Source: Bdellovibrionales bacterium
Lineage (GTDB): Bacteria > Bdellovibrionota > UBA1018 > CAIMNF01
NCBI GenBank assembly: GCA_947457605.1
Contig: CANGWP010000061.1
Coordinates: 1 to 12,215 of the forward strand
Direction: 5' to 3'
Length of the DNA: 12,215 bases
The position numbers and the translations under genes were made by a program. Shown here piece by piece: positions 1-6,787 of the stretch (position 1 is its first letter; each line of letters opens with the position of its first letter). A model generated the notes under the pieces. The model ran no database searches and was not told the DNA's origin. It saw only the letters and a list, made by a program, of their open reading frames with translations.

Positions 1-26
1 AAAGTTCCCAAAGGAACCTTTTTTTT
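1..26 (+). terminator. Intrinsic terminator of an upstream gene (cut by window edge)
   Basis: A short hairpin with arms GTTCC (4-8) and GGAAC (13-17) around a CAAA loop is followed by a run of eight T (19-26). One A/C mismatch then AA/TT pairs extend the stem outward to the window edge. This is the usual form of a rho-independent terminator on the + strand. The gene it would end lies outside the window. The T-run is also part of the element shared with the promoter region at 4492-4527, so it may have two roles. Confidence 0.55.
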
Positions 27-54
27 CGCAGGATTCTGATCTACACTGCCCGCC
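19..54 (+). promoter_or_regulatory. Candidate leaderless core promoter of the first aminotransferase
   Basis: There is no Shine-Dalgarno-like sequence within 20 bases of the ATG at 55. Instead TACACT (42-47, four of six matches to TATAAT) ends exactly seven bases before the ATG, so transcription would begin at or next to the start codon. Aligned on the ATG without gaps, the 36 bases before this gene and before the gene at 4528 agree at about 24 positions: a T-run, GCAG, CTGA, TA, T and a terminal GCC fall at identical distances. No good -35 box is visible. The promoter reading is inference; the shared spacing is seen. Confidence 0.35.
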
Positions 55-1431
55 ATGTCCCACCCGATTCACTACCCTGAAGGCCACGTATTGCTCCGAA
101 ACCTAAACAAATCCTACCCCGTGATCTCGCACGGATCAGGCGTTCATCTCTTTGATGAAACCGGAAAAAAATATTTTGACGCCTCAGGCGGCGCACTCGT
201 TGCGAACCTGGGACACGGTCATCTGGAACTCGCCGATCGAATCGCAGCCCAAATGAAAAAGGTGGCTTATGTGAACGGCATGCAATTCACATCAAGGCCC
301 ATGGAGGCGCTTGCCGCAAACCTTGCCAAAAAAGCAGAACCCCTGGGGCTTGATCGCGTGGCACTCCTGGCTTCAGGATCTGAAGCAATCGAGGCCGCAA
401 TCAAGTTTGCGCGCCAACTCTGGGTGGATCGCGGGTATCCAGGCAAACACAAACTCATCACCCGAACGCCGGGCTATCATGGCAATACCCTTTATGCGCT
501 CTCGGCTTCGGGCCGCCCCCATTACAAAAAAGTCTATGGCCCGCTCCTCTCGCCTGTGCTTACGGTCAGCACCCCCTACGGCTATCGCTGCCCTGAAGTC
601 CGGAGCAATGACCGCGATGAAATTTTGGCCGAGTATCATGAAAAAGGCGCTGATCATTATTTGAAAGAACTAGAAACTCTGATCGAGCGCGAAGGCGCAA
701 ATACCATCAGCGCATTCTTGCTTGAAACCGTGAGTGGCTCCTCGACCGGTGCGTGGATTCCGCCAAAAGGCTACCTTCATCGAGTGGAGGCGCTTTGCAA
801 AAAGCATGAGATTTTGCTCATTGCCGATGAAGTCATGTGTGGCGCGGGACGTACCGGAACCTTTTTTGCAAGCGAGCAGTTTCAATTCAAGCCTGACTTG
901 CTCGTGATGGGAAAGGGCCTGAACGCGGGTCTCATGCCGGTGGCCGCGGTGCTGGTGAAAAAAACCGATGTCGACACCATGAAGCGGGGCTCAGGCGGAT
1001 TTCTCCACGCCCAAACTTACATGCAAACTCCCTCCATGGCAGCGACCGCTCTTGCCGTGGTCGAGTACATGGATGAACATGAGGTGCTAAAAAAAGCAAA
1101 AGCGGTATCCGAGCATTGGCTCTCGGAGCTTCATTCGCACCTTCATACCCTGCCCTTTGTGGGATCAATCACAGGAATCGGGCACATGGCCGGGATCGAA
1201 TTCGTCGAAAACAAGGCAAGCAAGGCTCCTTTCCCGATCGTCAAAAAATTTGCACAAAAATTCGTGCAACACGCCCAGGATCAGGGCCTGGTTCTTTGGC
1301 CGAATTACGGGCAGGCGGACGGCACAAACGGGGATCTGGTGATGCTCGGTCCATCCCTTCAGATGTCCATGAAAGAAGCCGATGAGTGTGTGGGGTTATT
1401 GAAGCATGCTCTGGCGACCTTTGAAATCTAG
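55..1431 (+). CDS. Class III PLP-dependent aminotransferase (omega-amino acid / BioA-like type)
   Basis: The 458-residue product is a full-length fold-type I, class III aminotransferase, likely cytoplasmic, moving an amino group to a 2-oxo acid through pyridoxal phosphate. Landmarks are the substrate-side DASGG (42-46), phosphate-binding ASGSE (106-110), the PLP-stacking GYHG (140-143), the ring-nitrogen Asp in IADEV (D258) and the Schiff-base lysine in MGKGLN (K287). The glycine-rich GRTGTF (265-270) is also typical. The ATG at 55 is chosen because homologues begin near this point and no upstream in-frame alternative lies in the window; it has no Shine-Dalgarno. It overlaps the next gene by 26 bp and lies upstream of a semialdehyde-type dehydrogenase, which suggests an omega-amino acid donor such as GABA, beta-alanine or 5-aminovalerate. 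Sequence alone cannot fix the substrate; family assignment is firm. It ends with TAG. Confidence 0.9.
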   Translation: MSHPIHYPEGHVLLRNLNKSYPVISHGSGVHLFDETGKKYFDASGGALVANLGHGHLELADRIAAQMKKVAYVNGMQFTSRPMEALAANLAKKAEPLGLDRVALLASGSEAIEAAIKFARQLWVDRGYPGKHKLITRTPGYHGNTLYALSASGRPHYKKVYGPLLSPVLTVSTPYGYRCPEVRSNDRDEILAEYHEKGADHYLKELETLIEREGANTISAFLLETVSGSSTGAWIPPKGYLHRVEALCKKHEILLIADEVMCGAGRTGTFFASEQFQFKPDLLVMGKGLNAGLMPVAAVLVKKTDVDTMKRGSGGFLHAQTYMQTPSMAATALAVVEYMDEHEVLKKAKAVSEHWLSELHSHLHTLPFVGSITGIGHMAGIEFVENKASKAPFPIVKKFAQKFVQHAQDQGLVLWPNYGQADGTNGDLVMLGPSLQMSMKEADECVGLLKHALATFEI

Positions 1432-2692
1432 CTTTATTCCGCCGCAGAATCCGGGCGTATCCGGGTTCTGCGCCCTCCTCTTGCTTTTCACTCCCGCTTC
1501 TCTTTTTGCCGACCCTGCGCCCAAGTGCGATCCAGACCTTTTGAAGGCGATCTCGAAGCCCTCGGGATTTTCTCCGGCTTTACAGCAGTGGCTGGACTGG
1601 GAAACCACTCCCGCACTCCGGGGTCTTGATCCTGAGTTCAAATCCTCGCAAGTCCCAATCACCCTCGTGAATCGCTCGCTTGTGGATGTGCGCGCGGTCG
1701 GTGCCCTGCCCTCCGAAGTGGAAAAACTGTTTTTGCACGATTCCAAAGTGCTTTGGGCCAAACATCCTTACAATCGACGGAAGGACGTCCCTTTTTTCAA
1801 TTTTCCGGTTCTTCAGGAAACCCTGACCGGGTATCACACCGCTTCCCGATCCATGGTCTTTTCCTTTGATGGAAAGGCCTTTGGAATCAAAATGCCCACC
1901 GATCACCCCTTCGGCCCGGGACGTGCCGAGCAAGCAAACAAGGCATACCCGAAGGACAGTATGCTCTCCTCCATGCGCAGGGCAAAAATCATCGAACAGG
2001 TGGACCAAAAACTCGGGGCTGATCCTGATCTGATTCTTTTGCGGGATATCCTGACCATTACCGACAAAAAAACCGGAAACGGAATCGCAATCCGCGACTT
2101 GAGAGCCCTTCAGGATGGAAACCTCTACTTCCCGGCTCATCTGATTCCCGTCGCAGGTGAAGACCTCGCGAAAAAAAATGGTGCCGGGTTTTCCGAATTC
2201 TTCAAAACAGCCTGGGCCCGCCCGCTCGGAGTCATTCAGGCCAAGCTCCTGATTCGATACGGCATGGAATACAATCCGATCAACCCCCAGAACTTTTTGA
2301 TTCAGCTCGATGCCAACTTCAAGCCCACGGGAAAACTCGCTTGTCGTGATCTGGGCGACATTTTTCAGGTGGAGACGGTTTCGAGGAGGATTGGCCTTGG
2401 ACCCGAGGTCGATGCGGACATTTCTCTGGGACTGAAGACCTTCAAGACTGCTGCCCCTGCGGAAAAAAGTGAAACCTTGACCTGGGGCTTTAACCTTTCT
2501 GGAAAAAATCTGCTCCTGCCGGTTACCCGGCAGGCATGGCTTGATGCCCATGATGAGGGATTGACGGGCGAAATCGAGCGCCTTCTGAACGTAAAATACC
2601 CGAAGACCCAAGGCACCTACATCATGGAGAAATTCCTCGAAAGACCGGAAATACAGGAGGCACTGGCCCGCTTCCATCGACTTCCAAAATGA
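1406..2692 (+). CDS. Predicted exported protein of unknown function with a kinase / NIS-synthetase-like motif
   Basis: This 428-residue protein is not a family I can name. Its N-terminus resembles a Sec signal peptide: a short basic start, a hydrophobic stretch at about 20-34 and a likely cleavage after SLFA (A35|D36), with no lipobox, so the mature protein would be periplasmic or secreted. The rest is soluble. A C-terminal segment is suggestive: INPQNFLIQLD (292-302) followed by CRDLGD (313-318) recalls the Q-N-x-L plus R-D pattern of siderophore NIS synthetases and, more loosely, the catalytic loop and DFG of kinase-like folds. FGIKMP (159-164) could supply an ATP-binding lysine in such a fold. 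The start at 1406 overlaps the preceding gene by 26 bp in another frame, with a weak GGGG about ten bases upstream, so translational coupling is plausible. It lies 25 bp before the dehydrogenase gene. Function is inference only; being a real gene is well supported. Confidence 0.75.
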   Translation: MLWRPLKSSFIPPQNPGVSGFCALLLLFTPASLFADPAPKCDPDLLKAISKPSGFSPALQQWLDWETTPALRGLDPEFKSSQVPITLVNRSLVDVRAVGALPSEVEKLFLHDSKVLWAKHPYNRRKDVPFFNFPVLQETLTGYHTASRSMVFSFDGKAFGIKMPTDHPFGPGRAEQANKAYPKDSMLSSMRRAKIIEQVDQKLGADPDLILLRDILTITDKKTGNGIAIRDLRALQDGNLYFPAHLIPVAGEDLAKKNGAGFSEFFKTAWARPLGVIQAKLLIRYGMEYNPINPQNFLIQLDANFKPTGKLACRDLGDIFQVETVSRRIGLGPEVDADISLGLKTFKTAAPAEKSETLTWGFNLSGKNLLLPVTRQAWLDAHDEGLTGEIERLLNVKYPKTQGTYIMEKFLERPEIQEALARFHRLPK

Positions 2693-2697
2693 AGGAA

Positions 2698-2717
2698 TCT
2701 GTGATCTACTTCGGTCC
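2698..2717 (+). promoter_or_regulatory. Candidate extended -10 element before the aldehyde dehydrogenase
   Basis: TCTACT (2705-2710, four of six matches to TATAAT) preceded by TG plus one base (2702-2704) fits an extended -10 motif. It ends seven bases before the ATG at 2718, the same distance as the proposed -10 boxes before 55 and 4528. GAAGGAATCTG (2691-2701) also matches GCAGGATTCTG upstream of gene one at nearly every base and at the same distance from the ATG. No Shine-Dalgarno is close enough to the ATG. A leaderless transcript is inferred, not shown. Confidence 0.3.
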
Positions 2718-4292
2718 ATGTCAAAAGGATTCCGAATCACTTATTCCGCACTGAACGCTGACCTCACTGAACTCCACCGCGAGTTTGATGAAACCCTGAA
2801 AACCATGAAAGCATCACTCGGGTACTCCATACCCTCGATCATCAATGGAAAGCGGCTTGAAACTCCGAAGGTCCTTAAGAAATTCAGCCCCGTAAACACC
2901 TCCCTGCTCATTGCAAACTTTCATGTGGCAAGCGAGGCCGATCTGAACGAGGCTTTCGTCGCCGCAAAGCGCGCGCAAAAAACCTGGGGCGCTACCCCTT
3001 GGTCTGAACGGGTTGCCATCACCAAAAAAGCAGCCGACATCATGCGCGAGCGCCGGATGAAGATTGCAGCCCTCATGCTGCTCGAAGTGGGCAAGAACCG
3101 AATGGAATCCCTGGGGGATGCAGAAGAGGCTGCGGATTTGCTTTCCTACTATGCGGATCAAATGGAGCAGGCAAATGGATTCATTCAGCCGCTTGCAAAA
3201 CTTTCTCCCAATGAAAACACCAAGGATGTTCTCAGACCCTACGGAGTGTTCTCGGTGATTGCTCCTTTTAATTTTCCAATGGCGCTTGGCGCCGGGATGA
3301 CTTCGGCCGCACTTCTTGGTGGAAACAGCGTGATTCTAAAGCCAAGCGATGATGCTCCAGGCACCGCTTATGAAATCTATCTCGCTTATCGCGATGCGGG
3401 ATTGCCAGAGGGTGTGCTGCAAGTTGTGTTTGGAAATGGCCCGGCGCTTGGCGAGTGGATGGTAAAGCACCCGATGTGCGATGGGGTGGCGTTTACGGGC
3501 AGCAAGACGGTCGGGATGAGCATCATCCGCACACTGAACCTAGGGCTTTATGCAAAGCCCGCGCTGGTTGAGCTTGGCGGAAAGAATGCAGCCTTTGTGT
3601 GCGAGAGTGCGGACCTTGAAAAGGCCGCGAGCGGTTGTGTTCGGAGTGCATTCGGGCTTTCCGGCCAAAAGTGCAGTGCGCTCTCAAGACTCTACGTTCA
3701 CGAATCGATTTATCCAAAATTCATTGAAACCTTGATTGCCACTGCAAAGAAGCTTGTGTCGGTCGGGGATCCTGCGGACCAGGAAATCTACATGGGCCCC
3801 GTGATCAATGGCAGAGCGGTTGAGCGACACCTCACCGCAATCAGTGAGGCGCGCGCGATTGGAAAAATCCTCTGGGGCGGAGCGGATCTACGCGAGAAGT
3901 CTGAATTCAAGGCAGGACACTTTGCCGATCCAACGATTGCCGAACTCCCCGCGACTTCGCGCCACTTCAAGGACGAGTTTTTCTCCCCATTCCTGGCGGT
4001 AACAAAATTCAGCTCCCTCACGGATGCGATTGCGGATGCAAACAAGGCAGAGTACGGGCTCACGAGCGGTATTTTTACCGGAAAGAAAGAAGAGATCGAT
4101 CTTTTCATGGATTCCATCGAGGCCGGGGTACTTTACGCAAACCGCGCAACCGGTGCCACAACCGGAGCTTGGCCCGGAGTGCAGTCCTTTTGCGGCTGGA
4201 AAGGCTCGGGCGGCGGATCCGGCAAGGGCGGTTGCGGCCCCTACTACGTGATGCAGTTCATGCGCGAGCAATCGCGGACAATCATGGAGTGA
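2718..4292 (+). CDS. NAD(P)-dependent aldehyde dehydrogenase, P5CDH-like (semialdehyde oxidation)
   Basis: The 524-residue product is a complete aldehyde dehydrogenase that should oxidise an aldehyde to a carboxylate with NAD(P)+ in the cytoplasm. Visible catalytic features are PFNFP with the transition-state asparagine (N185), the cofactor-binding lysine in LKPSD (K208), FTGS (259-262), the general base in VELGGKN (E285) and the nucleophile in GQKCSA (C319). A C-terminal YANR-TGATTGAWPGVQ-F-GWKGS-type stretch and FMREQSRT near the end mark the group often annotated as 1-pyrroline-5-carboxylate dehydrogenase. About 40 residues precede the usual N-terminal domain, so a later start such as M30 cannot be excluded. 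Its position between two aminotransferases suggests that it oxidises the semialdehyde one of them produces, for example glutamate, succinate or glutarate semialdehyde. Fold and reaction type are firm; the substrate is inferred. Confidence 0.9.
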   Translation: MSKGFRITYSALNADLTELHREFDETLKTMKASLGYSIPSIINGKRLETPKVLKKFSPVNTSLLIANFHVASEADLNEAFVAAKRAQKTWGATPWSERVAITKKAADIMRERRMKIAALMLLEVGKNRMESLGDAEEAADLLSYYADQMEQANGFIQPLAKLSPNENTKDVLRPYGVFSVIAPFNFPMALGAGMTSAALLGGNSVILKPSDDAPGTAYEIYLAYRDAGLPEGVLQVVFGNGPALGEWMVKHPMCDGVAFTGSKTVGMSIIRTLNLGLYAKPALVELGGKNAAFVCESADLEKAASGCVRSAFGLSGQKCSALSRLYVHESIYPKFIETLIATAKKLVSVGDPADQEIYMGPVINGRAVERHLTAISEARAIGKILWGGADLREKSEFKAGHFADPTIAELPATSRHFKDEFFSPFLAVTKFSSLTDAIADANKAEYGLTSGIFTGKKEEIDLFMDSIEAGVLYANRATGATTGAWPGVQSFCGWKGSGGGSGKGGCGPYYVMQFMREQSRTIME

Positions 4293-4324
4293 GCTGACCA
4301 TCGAATTTTAGAGTTCGACATGGC

Positions 4325-4432
4325 TGTCTTGGGGCGGGAGTGGGTTTAGGCCTCCATGCCGCATCCTCCGGCCTCGCTGTCGTGGATCCTCACTCGCGAG
4401 AGTCGGCTACCCCCCCCTACCGCCCCAAGACA
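4325..4432. repeat. 108-bp element bounded by 13-bp perfect inverted repeats
   Basis: TGTCTTGGGGCGG (4325-4337) and CCGCCCCAAGACA (4420-4432) are exact reverse complements; the pairing continues imperfectly inward through AG-GGG against CCC-CT. The interior has a self-complementary CTCGCGAG, an AGGCC/GGCCT pair and a C8 run (4410-4417). There is no T-run after either arm, so it is not an intrinsic terminator in either direction. No flanking target duplication is evident. It may be a REP/MITE-like dispersed repeat or a structured RNA; the sequence here cannot decide. Confidence 0.6.
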
Positions 4433-4491
4433 ACTTTGGCAAACACTTGGTTCCCTTGATCACTTGGCCAAATCCCAGAGGGACTTCTCCG

Positions 4492-4527
4492 TTTTTTTTT
4501 GCAGCAAACTGAGGTAGGTTTTCGGCC
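4492..4527 (+). promoter_or_regulatory. Candidate core promoter of the aminotransferase / CoA-transferase operon
   Basis: A T9 run, GCAG (4501-4504), CTGA (4509-4512) and TAGGTT (4515-4520) precede the ATG at 4528 at exactly the same distances as the matching bases before the gene at 55. TAGGTT would be a weak -10 box seven bases from the ATG. An alternative reading is that GAGGTAGG (4511-4518) is a Shine-Dalgarno with a rather long nine-base spacer. Both readings are possible here, unlike at 55 and 2718 where no ribosome site is seen. Confidence 0.35.
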
Positions 4528-5865
4528 ATGGAAACCGTAAAACGCCCTGAAATCAAAACCCCTCCCCCCGGCCCTAAAGCAAAAGCATTGATCGACCGGG
4601 ACCACGCTGTGACCTCTCCCTCCTACATCAAGGAGTACCCGCTCGTGGTGTCCCACGGTGAGGGCATGTACGTGTACGATGTCGATGGGAACTCGTACCT
4701 TGATTTCATGGCAGGCATCGCAGTCACCTCGACGGGACATGCGCATCCAAAAGTCGTAAAAGCCGTGCAAGACGCCGCAGGGAAGTTTCTGCACATCTGC
4801 GGCACCGACTTCTACTACGAATCGATGATCAAGCTCTGCGAAAATCTCTCGAACTATGTCAAGCCCTACATGGGCGAGACCAAAGTATTCCTTACGAACT
4901 CGGGCACCGAAGCGGTCGAGGGCGCAATCAAGCTTGCCCGCTACCACACCCGCCGCACCAAGGTGATTGCATTCAAGGGCGCGTTCCACGGCCGCACCAT
5001 GGGCGCGATCACGCTGAACTCCTCAAAGCCCACACAAAAAGCGCATTTCGGGCCGCTGCTGCCTGAGATTTATCACCTCCCCTATTCCTACCCGTACCGC
5101 TGTGCTTATAAGAACGAGAAAACCTGGTGCGAGAACAACTGCGTATGCGGAAAGAAACTTGAGGACGATTGGTTCACTTCTCACTTCTCTCCCGATGAAG
5201 TGGCTGCAATTTTTGTCGAGCCGATTCAGGGCGAGGGCGGCTACATCATGCCGTCTCTTAAGTTCCTGCGGGACCTTCGCGCGATCTGTGACAAGCACGG
5301 AATTGTGCTCGTGTTTGATGAAGTGCAATCCGGAATCGGTCGCACCGGCGACATGTTCGCTGCAGAAACTTTGGGGATCACTCCCGATGTGATTTTGTCC
5401 GCAAAGGGAATCGCATCCGGCATGCCGATCGGTGCGATCATCGCGAAAACCTCGAAAATGACCTGGGGACGCGGCACCCATGGCTCAACCTACGGCGGAA
5501 ACCCTGTGTGTTGTGCGGCTGCAAACGCAACTCTTGAGATCATTGGTGGCATACTCCCCCAGATCAAAAAGACCGGCTCGTTCTTCATGGAAGAGCTTAA
5601 GAAACTGCAGAAGAAGCACCCATTCATCGGTGACATCCGGGGCGTAGGACTTATGATCGGAGCCGAATTCGTACAGAAAGACGGCTCTCCTGCCACCGAA
5701 TACGTCGGAAAACTCGAGCAACTGGCATTCCGCAAGGGGCTTCTCCTTTTGTCCTGCGGAAAGTCCACGATTCGCTTTGCGCCTCCCCTCATCATCACCG
5801 AGAACGATGTGAAAGTAGGTCTTGAGATTCTCGATCAGTGTTTGACGGAACTGGGTCATGCGTAA
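4528..5865 (+). CDS. Class III aminotransferase, acetylornithine / 4-aminobutyrate type
   Basis: The 445-residue product is a complete class III PLP aminotransferase of the GabT/ArgD-like group. Landmarks are PGPKAKALIDRD (14-25), YDVDGN (50-55), phosphate-binding NSGTEA (124-129), FHGRT (153-157), VEPIQGEGG (230-238), the PLP aspartate in VFDEVQSG (D264) and the Schiff-base lysine in SAKGIASG (K293), then STYGGNP. The insertion after YPYRC (about 188-207) carries four cysteines (C192, C201, C205, C207); cysteines at this place occur in long 'acetylornithine aminotransferase family' proteins. The GabT-like motifs, the lack of arginine-biosynthesis neighbours and the overlap with CoA-transferase genes favour a catabolic donor such as GABA or 5-aminovalerate over acetylornithine. 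It shares little beyond family motifs with the aminotransferase at 55, so the two are not a recent duplication. It overlaps the next gene by 8 bp (ATGCGTAA). Confidence 0.9.
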   Translation: METVKRPEIKTPPPGPKAKALIDRDHAVTSPSYIKEYPLVVSHGEGMYVYDVDGNSYLDFMAGIAVTSTGHAHPKVVKAVQDAAGKFLHICGTDFYYESMIKLCENLSNYVKPYMGETKVFLTNSGTEAVEGAIKLARYHTRRTKVIAFKGAFHGRTMGAITLNSSKPTQKAHFGPLLPEIYHLPYSYPYRCAYKNEKTWCENNCVCGKKLEDDWFTSHFSPDEVAAIFVEPIQGEGGYIMPSLKFLRDLRAICDKHGIVLVFDEVQSGIGRTGDMFAAETLGITPDVILSAKGIASGMPIGAIIAKTSKMTWGRGTHGSTYGGNPVCCAAANATLEIIGGILPQIKKTGSFFMEELKKLQKKHPFIGDIRGVGLMIGAEFVQKDGSPATEYVGKLEQLAFRKGLLLLSCGKSTIRFAPPLIITENDVKVGLEILDQCLTELGHA

Positions 5866-6787
5866 GCCAAAGCTTGCTCCAAACAAACTGGTCAATATGC
5901 GTGAGGCAATCGCAGATGCGGTGAAACCTGGCTGCGATCTGTATCTTGAAGGCTTCACCCACCTGATTTCCTTTGCGGCAGGACATGAGATCATTCGGCA
6001 GGGAATCAAGGATCTTACTGCGATCAGGCTTACCCCGGATCTCGTCTATGACCAACTGATTGAAGCAGGTCTTGTGAAGAAGCTCGTATTCTCTTGGGCC
6101 GGAAACCCAGGGGTTGGTTCACTCCATGCCTTGAGACGCAGGTCCCAAAAGGATTCGGCATCGAAGATCGAGCTCGAAGAGTACTCGCATTTTGGAATGG
6201 TCGCGCGCTCGCTTGCGGGAAGCTCGGGCCTTCCCTTTTGGCCGCTTAAGAACTTCGAGGGCACCCACATCGAGGAATCAAACCCCAAGATCAAGTCGAT
6301 CACCTGCCCCTACACCGGAAACCGCCTGGCCACGGTGCCAGCGCTGAATCCGGATGTGGCCGTGATTCACGTGCAACGCGCGGACCGTGAAGGCAATTCC
6401 CAGGTTTGGGGCCTCATGGGCACGCAAAAAGAGATCGCCTTTGCCTCAAAGCGGGTCATCATCGTGGCAGAAGAAATCGTCGACACTTCTCTGATTCGGC
6501 GCGATCCGAACCGCACGCTGATCCCTGGAATTCTGGTCGATCACGTTGTGCATGAGCCTTGGGGCTGTCACCCATCCTACGCCCAAGGGTACTATGATCG
6601 TGACAATGACTTCTATGTGAAGTGGGAAGAGATCTCGCGCGATCCGAAAACCTATCAGGATTATTTGAATGAATTTGTGTACGGCGTGAAGGATCGCCAA
6701 GGGTATCTGGCAAAAGTCGGCCGCGGGCTCATCGATCGCCTCACTGCAAAACCACGGAAGTGCGAAGGAGTGGATTATGGCTACTGA
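5858..6787 (+). CDS. CoA-transferase family I, subunit A (glutaconate / 3-oxoacid CoA-transferase-like)
   Basis: This 309-residue protein belongs to the family I CoA-transferase alpha subunits (GctA/IpdA-like). Seen are an N-terminal LEGFTH segment (30-35), RQGIKDLT (47-54), LTPDLVYDQL (58-67), FSWAGNPGVGSLHA (78-91) and EEYSHFGMVAR (107-117), all typical of widely distributed 'CoA transferase subunit A' proteins. The A subunit does not carry the catalytic glutamate; it pairs with the B subunit encoded next. The heteromer would move CoA between acyl groups, plausibly activating the dicarboxylate made by the dehydrogenase. The ATG overlaps the aminotransferase stop by 8 bp with only weak ribosome-binding bases, implying translational coupling, and the 3' end overlaps subunit B by 11 bp. 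Acyl specificity is unknown. Confidence 0.88.
   Translation: MRKPKLAPNKLVNMREAIADAVKPGCDLYLEGFTHLISFAAGHEIIRQGIKDLTAIRLTPDLVYDQLIEAGLVKKLVFSWAGNPGVGSLHALRRRSQKDSASKIELEEYSHFGMVARSLAGSSGLPFWPLKNFEGTHIEESNPKIKSITCPYTGNRLATVPALNPDVAVIHVQRADREGNSQVWGLMGTQKEIAFASKRVIIVAEEIVDTSLIRRDPNRTLIPGILVDHVVHEPWGCHPSYAQGYYDRDNDFYVKWEEISRDPKTYQDYLNEFVYGVKDRQGYLAKVGRGLIDRLTAKPRKCEGVDYGY

Larger units (their letters stand above)
4293..4527 (+). other. 235-bp intergenic region with several inverted repeats
   Basis: This is the longest gap in the window. It holds a small hairpin right after the dehydrogenase stop (CCATCGAA at 4298-4305 with TTCGACATGG at 4314-4323, two bases bulged), the long inverted-repeat element at 4325-4432, a four-base-pair hairpin TCCC-AGA-GGGA (4473-4483) with a T9 run eight bases later (4492-4500), and the candidate promoter before the next gene. 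None is a clean intrinsic terminator. An open frame of about 50 codons from 4356 runs through it but has no ribosome site and is not called. Confidence 0.6.

Noticed and set aside
1580..2740. A 386-codon open frame on the - strand opposite the exported protein
   Set aside because: It has no recognisable domain, runs against the local gene direction, and lies antisense to a protein with a signal peptide, a good stop-to-start fit and conserved-looking motifs. Such antisense frames are common opposite genes of this base composition.
4325..4432. The long inverted repeat as an intrinsic terminator
   Set aside because: No T-run follows the stem on either strand and the loop is about 80 bases, both unlike rho-independent terminators.
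4356..4516. Short open frame of about 50 codons in the intergenic gap
   Set aside because: It has no ribosome-binding site, crosses the inverted-repeat element, and has a proline-rich low-complexity composition consistent with translated repeat DNA.
55..5865. The two aminotransferase genes as a recent tandem duplication
   Set aside because: Beyond the class III motifs the proteins differ in N-terminus, cysteine insertion and most residues, so they are distinct subfamilies.
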